DNA of 7,264 nucleotides from an uncultured Oscillospiraceae bacterium. Lineage in GTDB: Bacteria > Bacillota > Clostridia > Oscillospirales > Oscillospiraceae. The notes beneath the pieces were generated by a model. That model was not told the origin of the DNA, did not search any database, and was given only the letters and a program-made list of their open reading frames with translations. This document shows, in pieces, positions 1-5,252 of the stretch; positions within the stretch are counted from its first letter, which is position 1; each line of letters opens with the position of its first letter. Made by a program: the position numbers and the translations under genes. The stretch lies in NCBI GenBank assembly GCA_900754515.1, contig CAAEDD010000073.1:1-7264 (forward strand), in the 5' to 3' direction.

Positions 1-234
1 CTCCCGCGTCAGGAATCCACCCTCCACCAGTCTGGCTATACTGCGCTGGGAATATCCCCAGTCAAGCCCCAGGGCCGACGTCAGCTCCGCCTGGGTACAG
101 CCGGGATGTTTGCCCACATATATGAGAGGGAAAAGCAGGCCGAAGCTCAGCCCCAGCTTTTGCAGTCTCGCAGTGGTATATGCCGCAAAATCACGGTGAA
201 AAGTGGTGGCATAAAATGCCAAAGTTTGAAACAT
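1..234 (-). CDS. MarR-family transcriptional regulator (N-terminal 78 residues, cut by window edge)
   Basis: An open frame begins at the ATG at 232-234 and runs without a stop to base 1, so the C-terminal part lies outside the window. The 78 visible residues start MFQTLAFYAT. They contain a MarR-type winged helix-turn-helix: a recognition segment near residues 46-69 (TQAELTSALGLDWGYSQRSI), followed by the ARLVEGGFLTRE turn into the wing. MarR proteins are dimeric repressors that bind palindromes and often respond to small ligands or oxidants. An AAAGGAG ribosome site (246-252 on the plus strand) lies 11 bases upstream. The promoter is overlaid by two palindromes, so autorepression is likely. 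The genes it controls are probably further left, since MarR genes commonly head an operon with a transporter, but none is visible here. Family assignment is by motif and is fairly secure; the ligand is unknown. Confidence 0.82.
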   Translation of the reverse strand, partial: MFQTLAFYATTFHRDFAAYTTARLQKLGLSFGLLFPLIYVGKHPGCTQAELTSALGLDWGYSQRSIARLVEGGFLTRE

Positions 235-248
235 GGACGGTTCATCTC

Positions 249-301
249 CTTTACTTGACAAAGTCAAATATATACTTCTGACTTGACTTTGTCAAGTAAA
301 G
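249..301. promoter_or_regulatory. Twin palindromic operators forming a 19-bp perfect inverted repeat
   Basis: Bases 249-267 and 283-301 are perfect reverse complements (19 bp each) with a 15-bp spacer. Each arm is itself a palindrome. The right copy (281-297) is ACTTGAC-TTT-GTCAAGT, a perfect 7+3+7. The left copy (253-269) is ACTTGAC-AAA-GTCAAAT, with one mismatched pair. Their centres are 28 bp apart. The right copy covers the -35 box of the MarR promoter. The left copy covers the edge of the -10 and the expected start site, and the 19-bp arm reaches into the ribosome site. This size and symmetry fit binding sites for two MarR dimers, so I infer autorepression by blocking RNA polymerase. Confidence 0.8.
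267..295 (-). promoter_or_regulatory. Sigma-A promoter of the MarR-family gene
   Basis: On the minus strand, TTGACA (bases 295-290) and TATATT (272-267) are separated by exactly 17 bp. This is a perfect -35 and a 5-of-6 -10. Transcription would begin near base 260, giving a leader of only about 25 bases before the ATG at 234. Both elements are overlapped by the palindromic operators described separately. Confidence 0.8.
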
Positions 302-305
302 TTTT

Positions 306-368
306 AAAAAAAATAGAAATATTCTATATCAAACACGGCCCGGAAAGCTGAAAGGCTTTCCGGGCCGT
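306..368 (-). terminator. Two-part rho-independent terminator downstream of the COG2426 gene
   Basis: A GC-rich hairpin has a 14-bp perfect stem (335-348 with 355-368) and a 6-base loop, and lies 37 bases past the stop of the COG2426 gene read on the minus strand. No T-run follows it immediately. Further along the minus strand, a second AT-rich palindrome (313-327, ATAGAA-ATA-TTCTAT) runs straight into eight T (bases 313-306). The two hairpins plus the T-run plausibly act together. The GC hairpin also has a short T5 (374-378) on its plus-strand side, but no plus-strand gene lies upstream to need it. Confidence 0.68.
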
Positions 369-405
369 TGAATGTTTTTATAAAGCGATGGCCTTTCTCA
401 CCGGC

Positions 406-885
406 TCAGACTATATGGATGACGCCAAAAGTGAGCAGCGTCATTATAGTAGCGGCAATACACACTCCCAGGAAAATACTGGGTACGGCGCTTTTAAGCC
501 TCATATCCAGCAGTGCCGCAATCAGTGCCCCGGTCCATGCCCCTGTACCTGGTAGCGGGATCGCCACAAAGATGAGCAGACCCAGAGGTCCATATTTTCT
601 CACAGTCTCACCTTTCAGGTGAGCCTTCTTCTCAAGCTTTGTAATAAAGCTGTCCATTCTTGCAAAGTGGGCCCTGAGCCACACGAATACCCGCCGTATA
701 TATACCACTATAAAAGGCACCGGTATCATATTTCCCACCAAAGCTGCAGTCAAAGCCAGGGGGTAGTCCAGGCCCAAAGCTATGCCATAGGGCAGTCCCG
801 CTCTAAGCTCCACTATGGGGAGCATAGAAATGAAAAAGGTGGTGAGGAATTTACCGGCATCAGTCGCCGTCAGCCATTCTAACAT
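406..885 (-). CDS. COG2426 / small multi-drug export family membrane protein
   Basis: A 159-residue hydrophobic protein of the family named 'small multi-drug export protein' (Pfam Sm_multidrug_ex, COG2426). It carries the two family signature segments: ELRAGLPYG at residues 26-34 and PLPGTGAWTGAL at 110-121. Hydrophobic spans lie at about 10-24, 40-64, 98-125 and 132-156. A charged stretch rich in Arg and Lys at about 64-97 is probably cytoplasmic. The family name implies drug export, but the function is poorly established, so an integral membrane protein of unknown transport role is the safe call. The ATG at 883-885 follows a TTGGAG ribosome site at 9-base spacing. The gene has its own promoter (942-970) and a terminator downstream, so it can be a single-gene unit even though it follows the dehydrogenase in the same direction. 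Confidence 0.85.
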   Translation of the reverse strand: MLEWLTATDAGKFLTTFFISMLPIVELRAGLPYGIALGLDYPLALTAALVGNMIPVPFIVVYIRRVFVWLRAHFARMDSFITKLEKKAHLKGETVRKYGPLGLLIFVAIPLPGTGAWTGALIAALLDMRLKSAVPSIFLGVCIAATIMTLLTFGVIHIV

Positions 886-941
886 TCGTTTTCTCCAAGC
901 ATAATATTTCCGACTCTACGGTATAGCCGGCAACGCCGCTG

Positions 942-970
942 ATTATATCATATGAGATACAGTGGCGCAA
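942..970 (-). promoter_or_regulatory. Sigma-A promoter with extended -10 for the COG2426 gene
   Basis: On the minus strand, TTGCGC (970-965) is followed after 17 bp by a perfect TATAAT (947-942). The -10 is preceded by TGA, giving the extended -10 TGATATAAT. Transcription would start near 935, about 50 bases before the ATG. The same TTGCGC / 17 bp / TATAATCA layout occurs at the nfeD promoter. Confidence 0.75.
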
Positions 971-982
971 GTCATAAAGTTC

Positions 983-1942
983 TTAATTCACCACGTTCTG
1001 TGGCTTTCCCGCTAAGAAACAGCGGATATTCTCCTCCGTACAGTCCATAATACGCTGGCGGCTCTCCCGGGGAGCCCAGCTTATGTGGGGAGTGATTAGG
1101 CAGTTCCTTGCGCTGAGCAGCGGGTTGTCCTCCCTTATTGGTTCGCTGCTCACCACATCAACCGCTGCCGCATACACTTTTCCGGAGTTCAGGGCGTCTG
1201 CCAGATCCTGTTCAACCACCAGTGCCCCCCGGCTATTGTTTATAAGAATCACGCCGTCTTTCATCTTTGCTATAGTATCTTTGTTGATTATCCCAACTGT
1301 CTCAGGAAAAGCCGGGCAGTGAAGAGAAATCACGTCAGATCTGGAAAGGAGCTCATCAAGTTCCACATACTCTCCTATCTTCGCTCCGCTCTCGCTGCGG
1401 CTGCGGTTGTAAGCCAGCACCTTCATACCGAGAGCTGAGGCTATGCGGCCAACGGCCTGTCCGATGCGGCCAAAGCCAATAATCCCCATTGTCTTGCCGG
1501 AGAGCTCTATCATTGGATAGTCCCAGAAGCACCAGTCCCCGCACTGGGCCCACTTCCCCTGATGCACCGCCTGGTCGTGATGTCCGGCATGGCCGCAGAT
1601 CTCCAGCAACAGTGCTATTGCAAACTGTGCCACAGAGTCGGTTCCGTAGGCCGGCACGTTGGACACAGGGATGCCCTTCTCCCGCGCATAGACGTAGTCG
1701 ATAGGGTCATAGCCAGTGGCCTGTACGGCAATGAAGCGGATATTTGGGCAGGCGTCGATGACCCGGCGGGTCACTTTTGATTTGTTTGCGATAACTATCT
1801 CCGAGTCGCCTATCCTCCTTATGACCTCGTCCTCGTCGTCAGTGGAATGGTCAAAGACCCGTAGTTCACCGAACTTCTCGTACTGAGCCCAGCTCAAATC
1901 GCCTGGATTCATGGTATATCCGTCTATAACGGTCAGTTTCAT
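983..1942 (-). CDS. D-isomer-specific 2-hydroxyacid dehydrogenase
   Basis: A 319-residue cytoplasmic NAD(P)H-dependent oxidoreductase that would interconvert a 2-keto acid and a D-2-hydroxy acid. The glycerate/hydroxypyruvate reductase branch is the closest by eye. The Rossmann motif GFGRIG is at residues 156-161. The catalytic triad is visible: Arg238 in NNSRGALV, Glu267 in VSSEP, and His286 in TPHISWAP with the paired Trp289. The second Rossmann strand ends AYNRSRS (177-183) instead of the acidic residue typical of NAD-specific members, which suggests NADP(H) use. The ATG at 1940-1942 has a GAGGT ribosome site at suitable spacing. The gene lies 45 bases after the hexokinase on the same strand with no terminator between, so the two are probably co-transcribed. 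No terminator is visible after its stop, so read-through toward the COG2426 gene is possible. The family is certain; the exact substrate is not known. Confidence 0.93.
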   Translation of the reverse strand: MKLTVIDGYTMNPGDLSWAQYEKFGELRVFDHSTDDEDEVIRRIGDSEIVIANKSKVTRRVIDACPNIRFIAVQATGYDPIDYVYAREKGIPVSNVPAYGTDSVAQFAIALLLEICGHAGHHDQAVHQGKWAQCGDWCFWDYPMIELSGKTMGIIGFGRIGQAVGRIASALGMKVLAYNRSRSESGAKIGEYVELDELLSRSDVISLHCPAFPETVGIINKDTIAKMKDGVILINNSRGALVVEQDLADALNSGKVYAAAVDVVSSEPIREDNPLLSARNCLITPHISWAPRESRQRIMDCTEENIRCFLAGKPQNVVN

Positions 1943-1987
1943 TGAAATTACCTCATTCTTAAACGTTTTATGAACTAATGCAGCGGC

Positions 1988-3262
1988 TCAGCTGTTCAGC
2001 AGTGCCGCGGCGGCGGAACCCGGCAGTGTAGTCTCGCTGCCCACCAGGAGTTTGAAGTAAAGCCCCATTTTCTCCTCTCCCTCACTCTTCAGTAACTGTT
2101 CCAGGGTGGGGCGATAGAAATGACTGCGCTGCACCAGTGAGCCCTCGGCGCAGATGCAGACCGGCTTGTCAGACTGGCGCCCAACTCCTGTAAGCAGGGC
2201 TATGGCCAGGAGGTTTACACACATGCAGCGGGCAGAGCGCTGGAAGAGAGACAGGCTCAGTTCCCGTATAAACTCTCCGTCAGCGGTGTTTGCGGCAATC
2301 TCCTCCAGATTTTCCCCGGCAGACCAGGCGTCTATCACAGCCGAATCAATATGTCCCAGAGCCTTTATCTTTTCCCGGCTCCCGGCACTGAGCAGTCCAT
2401 CACCGGCAGCCTCAACAAGCATCAAACGGCACAGCTCGCCCAGGTAGACCCCGGCAGTTTTTTTCTCAAAGTCCTTCTCTCCGGGATTGTTGCTCTCCCT
2501 GTCCAGCAGGAGGTCAAAGTCCCCGCTCTCTATCCCGTCATACATGCCGGACTCCAGGTTTACCAGCATACCCTGGCTGCCCTTCAGGCCCAGCTTCTCA
2601 AGCATCTCTCTGGGTACTGAGGTACAGGTGTTGGTGCCCGTTCCGCTTATCTGACCGATAAATCCGCTGTAAGCGCTTTTATCCAGAGTCACGGTGCCTC
2701 CCAGCAGAGCAGCAGCGGTGTCATTTAAAATGACTATTCTCTTCCCCTCTATGCCGCGGCGGCTGAGCTCAGCTTTCAGAGAAGCCGCCACCAGCTGGTT
2801 CTCACAGCCTTTGATGACTACTTCCTTGTCTATACGTTTTACCCTTCCGTCCATATCCGGGGTGATGTCAGCACTATAGGAAAAGCAAAAGCCTATCACT
2901 TCTGTTTTGTCCAGCAGATGCTGGATGTGGTCGGCGGTAAAGGATATGAATTCATCCCAGGTACAAGGCTTCTCCACACCGGGCATTTTCCAGCGTCCCA
3001 GATTCTCCACCCGATATTCGTTCCGGCCAAATCGTACCAAGGCGCTGCGGAAGTTGGTACCCCCGGCATCTATGACAGCGGCGCAAGCGCCTTCAGGCAC
3101 GGTGCCGTCGTTGCTGAGGTATGTAGCTATCATGGGCAGGGAGCTTTTCTCTCCCTTTAAGCCCCGGCGCATATCTTCCGCCATTATCCCGGCCAGCTCC
3201 GCGGGAACTATCCGCTCCGGCTCCATGCGATGTTTTACAAGAAAATCATGGGCAAGGCTCAT
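1988..3262 (-). CDS. Eukaryotic-type hexokinase
   Basis: A 424-residue ATP-dependent sugar kinase of the hexokinase 1/2 fold seen in eukaryotes and some gut anaerobes, unlike the usual bacterial ROK or Glk enzymes. The ordered motifs are: LPMIATY (42-48); phosphate loop DAGGTNFR (65-72); sugar-side GFCFSYSADI (124-133); NDTAAALLGG (180-189) with probable catalytic base Asp181; adenosine-side SGTGTNTC (206-213); VNLESG with Glu237; DRESNNPG..FEK (254-267) with Glu266; and AEGS (372-375). The segment matching the eukaryotic WTKGF sugar loop reads IDKEV (144-148), with Lys146 kept and Thr replaced by Asp145. The ATG follows GGAGG by about 9-11 bases. No separate promoter is evident between it and the upstream SPFH gene, so it may depend on read-through past the terminator at 3288-3317. 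The substrate, probably a hexose, is not certain. Confidence 0.9.
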   Translation of the reverse strand: MSLAHDFLVKHRMEPERIVPAELAGIMAEDMRRGLKGEKSSLPMIATYLSNDGTVPEGACAAVIDAGGTNFRSALVRFGRNEYRVENLGRWKMPGVEKPCTWDEFISFTADHIQHLLDKTEVIGFCFSYSADITPDMDGRVKRIDKEVVIKGCENQLVAASLKAELSRRGIEGKRIVILNDTAAALLGGTVTLDKSAYSGFIGQISGTGTNTCTSVPREMLEKLGLKGSQGMLVNLESGMYDGIESGDFDLLLDRESNNPGEKDFEKKTAGVYLGELCRLMLVEAAGDGLLSAGSREKIKALGHIDSAVIDAWSAGENLEEIAANTADGEFIRELSLSLFQRSARCMCVNLLAIALLTGVGRQSDKPVCICAEGSLVQRSHFYRPTLEQLLKSEGEEKMGLYFKLLVGSETTLPGSAAAALLNS

Positions 3263-3287
3263 AAGGTATCCCCTCCATATATCGTCA

Positions 3288-3317
3288 AAAGACCGGCGGG
3301 ATATCGCCGCCGGTCTT
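3288..3317 (-). terminator. Terminator or attenuator hairpin between the SPFH and hexokinase genes
   Basis: An 11-bp perfect stem (AAGACCGGCGG, 3289-3299, with 3307-3317) encloses a 7-base loop and lies 25 bases past the SPFH stop on the minus strand. On that strand the stem ends in CTTTTG, a short T-run. It fits a rho-independent terminator of modest strength. Because the hexokinase ATG is only about 25 bases further on and no promoter is clear in between, it may be leaky and set the ratio between the two parts of an operon. Confidence 0.7.
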
Positions 3318-3341
3318 GAACCTTTATTGTTTACCCGCTGT

Positions 3342-4241
3342 TTACTGGGCGGACTCTCCGGATTTTACGCTCTCCAGCACTCCGCTGGCCAGTCCCGCCA
3401 GACCCTGGATCTCACTTGGAATGATGATCTTGGTGGCCTTGCCGTTGGCGGCGGCAGAGAAGGCCTCCAGAGCTTTCAGCTTAACCACAGCCTCGGAAGG
3501 TGCAGCCTCATTGATGAGCCGTATGCTTTCCGCAGTGGCGGTCTGAACCTTCAAGATAGCCTCGGCCTTGCCTTCGGCCTCCAGAATCTGCTGCTGCTTC
3601 TTTGCGTCGGCCCGAAGTATGGCGGATTCTTTCTCGCCCTCAGCCTCCAGAATGGCGGCCCGCTTCTCGCCCTCGGCCCGGAGTATGGCCTCACGGCGTT
3701 CGCGCTCGGCCTTCATCTGTTTCTCCATAGCATTCTGGATTTCCTTGGGAGGTAAAATGTTCTTCAGTTCAACACGGTTGACCTTGATGCCCCAGGGGTC
3801 TGTAGCCTCGTCCAGGATAGTGCGCATCTTTGAGTTTATGATGTCACGGCTGGTAAGGCACTGGTCCAGTTCCAGGTCGCCTATGATATTACGCAGGGTG
3901 GTTGCGGAGAGGTTCTCGATGGCCACCAGGGGCTGCTCGATGCCATAGGTATAGAGCTTGGGGTCCGTGATCTGGAAATAGACTACGGTGTCTATCTGCA
4001 TGGTGACGTTATCCTTGGTGATAACGGGCTGAGGCGGGAAGTCTGCAACCTGCTCCTTCAGGGAGACGATCTTGGCCACCCGCTCCACAAAGGGGAGCTT
4101 GAAGTGTATACCCACTGTCCATGTGGTCTTGTAGGCGCCAAGGAACTCGATGACAAAGGCCTTTGCCTGCTGCACTATGCGTATGCAGCGGACAAGAATG
4201 ATGACGAACACCAGGATCAGTGCAATAAGAACGTAGGTCAT
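3342..4241 (-). CDS. qmcA: SPFH/Band 7 (stomatin-like, QmcA-type) membrane protein
   Basis: A 299-residue protein with one N-terminal membrane anchor (about residues 2-20), then a Band 7/SPFH domain (about 22-180). Family landmarks include PVITKDNVTMQIDTVVYF (72-89) and DEATDPWGIKVNRVELKNI (144-162). A charged helical tail at about 165-250 contains four consecutive 11-residue repeats (185-228) of the AIL-x-AEGEK type, as expected for a hendecad coiled coil. A hydrophobic C-terminal segment follows (KIIIPSEIQGLAGL, 271-284). SPFH proteins oligomerise into ring or cage assemblies that mark membrane microdomains and affect membrane fluidity and protease access. The gene begins 33 bases after nfeD, the standard partner arrangement, and has a strong AGGAGG ribosome site 7 bases before the ATG. 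A terminator hairpin follows. Assignment to the QmcA/stomatin group is confident; the specific client or process is unknown. Confidence 0.92.
   Translation of the reverse strand: MTYVLIALILVFVIILVRCIRIVQQAKAFVIEFLGAYKTTWTVGIHFKLPFVERVAKIVSLKEQVADFPPQPVITKDNVTMQIDTVVYFQITDPKLYTYGIEQPLVAIENLSATTLRNIIGDLELDQCLTSRDIINSKMRTILDEATDPWGIKVNRVELKNILPPKEIQNAMEKQMKAERERREAILRAEGEKRAAILEAEGEKESAILRADAKKQQQILEAEGKAEAILKVQTATAESIRLINEAAPSEAVVKLKALEAFSAAANGKATKIIIPSEIQGLAGLASGVLESVKSGESAQ
3558..3689 (-). repeat. Four imperfect 33-bp tandem units encoding 11-residue coiled-coil repeats
   Basis: Within the SPFH gene, codons 185-228 encode four consecutive units of 11 residues: AILRAEGEKRA, AILEAEGEKES, AILRADAKKQQ and QILEAEGKAEA. 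The DNA shows the matching 33-bp periodicity with substitutions. Hendecad periodicity is typical of SPFH coiled-coil tails, so this reflects protein structure and not a mobile repeat. Confidence 0.8.
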
Positions 4242-4274
4242 ATTGTGTCCTCCTATAAATCTTTTTTAAACTGC

Positions 4275-4727
4275 TTATTTAACGATGAGCTTCACGCCCT
4301 CAATACGTGCTACGGTCATAGTCTGCCCCACGGCTGCCTTGATATCCGGGTTCTCGGTTCTGGCAGTCCATACCTTGCCCCCAACGGTGACGGCACCCAG
4401 GCCCAGTACATTGTCTATGGCCTCAGTCACAACGCACTCCTGGCCGATAAGCATATCGGCGTTAGTGGGTGTAGTCCTGGTATTGACATACTTCTTTGCC
4501 AGAGGCCGCGTGAGTATCAGGCTGACAATTGATATAAGCAAGAACCAGACCACCTGGAGCCACAGCGGAGCTCCCACGATGGCTGAAAGCAGGGCAGCCA
4601 GAGCACCCAGAGCAAACCATATGGACACCAGCCCCGGCACTACGCCTTCTATCACCAGCAGTATTATCATGAGCACCAGCCAGACTGCCGGCATGTTCAC
4701 CTGTATTGGCTCGTACACTAAAGGCAT
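4275..4727 (-). CDS. NfeD-family membrane protein (short form)
   Basis: A protein of 150 residues from the chosen start (MPLVYEP). Three hydrophobic spans lie near residues 13-31, 35-52 and 55-73. A soluble C-terminal domain (about 92-150) has the NfeD OB-fold pattern, including GLGAVTVGGKVWTAR at 109-123. The ClpP-like protease domain of long NfeD proteins is absent, so this is the short, stomatin-partner type thought to bind and assist SPFH assemblies. An in-frame ATG six codons earlier (4743-4745) lacks a ribosome site, while the ATG at 4725-4727 has AAAGGAG five bases before it, so I prefer the shorter form. The gene heads the operon with the SPFH gene and has a clear promoter at 4789-4817. 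Confidence 0.9.
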   Translation of the reverse strand: MPLVYEPIQVNMPAVWLVLMIILLVIEGVVPGLVSIWFALGALAALLSAIVGAPLWLQVVWFLLISIVSLILTRPLAKKYVNTRTTPTNADMLIGQECVVTEAIDNVLGLGAVTVGGKVWTARTENPDIKAAVGQTMTVARIEGVKLIVK

Positions 4728-4732
4728 TGCGT

Positions 4733-4739
4733 CTCCTTT
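4733..4739 (-). promoter_or_regulatory. Ribosome binding site that decides the nfeD start
   Basis: AAAGGAG on the minus strand lies five bases before the ATG at 4727-4725. It falls inside the six-codon extension that would result from the upstream ATG at 4745, which has no such site. This favours initiation at 4727. Confidence 0.75.
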
Positions 4740-4788
4740 CTTCATCCCGGATGTAGTCCCGGATGATCACGGTATTTCTGTGTAATTG

Positions 4789-4817
4789 ATTATATATTGT
4801 CCGGCTGTTTTGCGCAA
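4789..4817 (-). promoter_or_regulatory. Sigma-A promoter of the nfeD-SPFH operon
   Basis: On the minus strand, TTGCGC (4817-4812) is followed after exactly 17 bp by a perfect TATAAT (4794-4789). Transcription would start near 4782, giving a leader of about 55 bases. The leader contains two copies of the 9-mer TCCCGGATG (plus-strand sense, 4745-4753 and 4757-4765). The hexamers and the CA after TATAAT match the promoter of the COG2426 gene. Confidence 0.78.
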
Positions 4818-4856
4818 GAGCTTTTACTTCGTTTAATTGAATTTTCAGTAAACTTT

Positions 4857-4871
4857 ACTTTAGCCTAAAGT
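4857..4871. promoter_or_regulatory. Perfect 15-bp palindrome in the divergent intergenic region (candidate operator)
   Basis: ACTTTA-GCC-TAAAGT is a perfect 6+3+6 palindrome lying between the divergent nfeD and yerC genes. It is about 40 bp upstream of the nfeD -35 box and about 17 bp upstream of the best candidate yerC -35. The heptamer TTTACTT occurs at 4823-4829, 4854-4860 (overlapping the palindrome) and 4889-4895. It has the size of a dimeric repressor or activator site. No binding protein can be named from sequence. Confidence 0.4.
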
Positions 4872-4888
4872 CAGGGGAAAAAAGCTTC

Positions 4889-4917
4889 TTTACTTTTTGG
4901 ATTTATTGATGTAACAT
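4889..4917 (+). promoter_or_regulatory. Candidate weak promoter of the yerC operon
   Basis: TTTACT (4889-4894) and TAACAT (4912-4917) each match four of six consensus bases, at 17-bp spacing. This is the best placed pair I see before yerC, and would give a leader of about 30 bases. The match is modest, so it could be wrong or could need an activator. Confidence 0.35.
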
Positions 4918-4945
4918 ATTAAATAGTGACTTAAAAAACTCTTAT

Positions 4946-4950
4946 GGAGG
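4946..4950 (+). promoter_or_regulatory. Ribosome binding site that decides the yerC start
   Basis: GGAGG lies five bases before the ATG at 4956. An earlier in-frame ATG at 4944 overlaps this site itself (ATGGAGG) and has no site of its own, so translation should begin at 4956. Confidence 0.8.
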
Positions 4951-4955
4951 TAACT

Positions 4956-5252
4956 ATGAACAAGCTTCCCAAGAAGCCCCGCAACGAGAATATGTATAAG
5001 GCCATACTGTCCCTGCGGGATGTGGATGAGTGCATGCGCTTCTTCGATGATTTGTGCACCGTGTCTGAGCTAATGGCCATGGAGCAGCGCTATCAAGTGG
5101 CCAGCTGCCTCAACGACGGCATGATCTATAACGATATTCTGGCTGAGACCGGTGCCTCCAGCGCCACCATCAGCCGGGTCAACCGCTCTTTGCAGTATGG
5201 CAGCGGCGGCTATTCCATAGTCTTTGACCGCATGAAGGAGCAGGAGAAGTGA
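4956..5252 (+). CDS. yerC: YerC/TrpR-like DNA-binding protein
   Basis: A 98-residue protein of the YerC/YecD family, relatives of the Trp repressor that are widespread in Firmicutes. Residues 13-53 form the conserved helical section (MYKAILSLRDVDECMRFFDD, then LCTVSELMAMEQRYQVASCL). A helix-turn-helix covers about 57-80, with ILAETGASSATISRVNRSL as the turn and recognition helix. The family's effector and targets are not established; tryptophan binding should not be assumed. Its last four bases, GTGA, overlap the start of the methyltransferase gene, so translation of the two is likely coupled. It could regulate its own operon or the divergent nfeD promoter; neither is shown by the sequence. 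Confidence 0.88.
   Translation: MNKLPKKPRNENMYKAILSLRDVDECMRFFDDLCTVSELMAMEQRYQVASCLNDGMIYNDILAETGASSATISRVNRSLQYGSGGYSIVFDRMKEQEK
5235..5240 (+). promoter_or_regulatory. Ribosome binding site for the GTG-started methyltransferase gene, inside yerC
   Basis: AAGGAG inside the last codons of yerC lies eight bases before the GTG at 5249. A second GGAG (5243-5246) is too close to the start to serve. The site supports the GTG start and the 4-bp overlap. Confidence 0.65.

Noticed and set aside
250..300. The inverted repeat as insertion-sequence ends or an attachment site
   Set aside because: The arms are only 15 bp apart with no transposase or target duplication, and they fall exactly on promoter elements, so operators explain them better.
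3263..3288. TTGACG before the hexokinase start as a -35 box
   Set aside because: A -10 at proper spacing would fall on the start codon and reads CTTATG, so it cannot drive this gene.
2907..3755. A 282-codon plus-strand open frame across the hexokinase and SPFH genes
   Set aside because: It lies antisense to two genes with complete family motifs, spans their intergenic terminator, has low-complexity Ser/Arg/Leu-rich sequence and no recognisable domain.
4728..4745. Longer nfeD form starting at 4745
   Set aside because: No ribosome site precedes it, while AAAGGAG lies within this stretch at the right distance for the ATG at 4727.
4104..4785. Plus-strand open frames across the SPFH-nfeD region
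   Set aside because: They overlap confident genes on the other strand and resemble no known protein.
4823..4895. The three TTTACTT copies as a CRISPR-like or iteron array
   Set aside because: Seven-base AT-rich units with unequal spacing and no long repeat are too weak for either; no replication or Cas gene is nearby.
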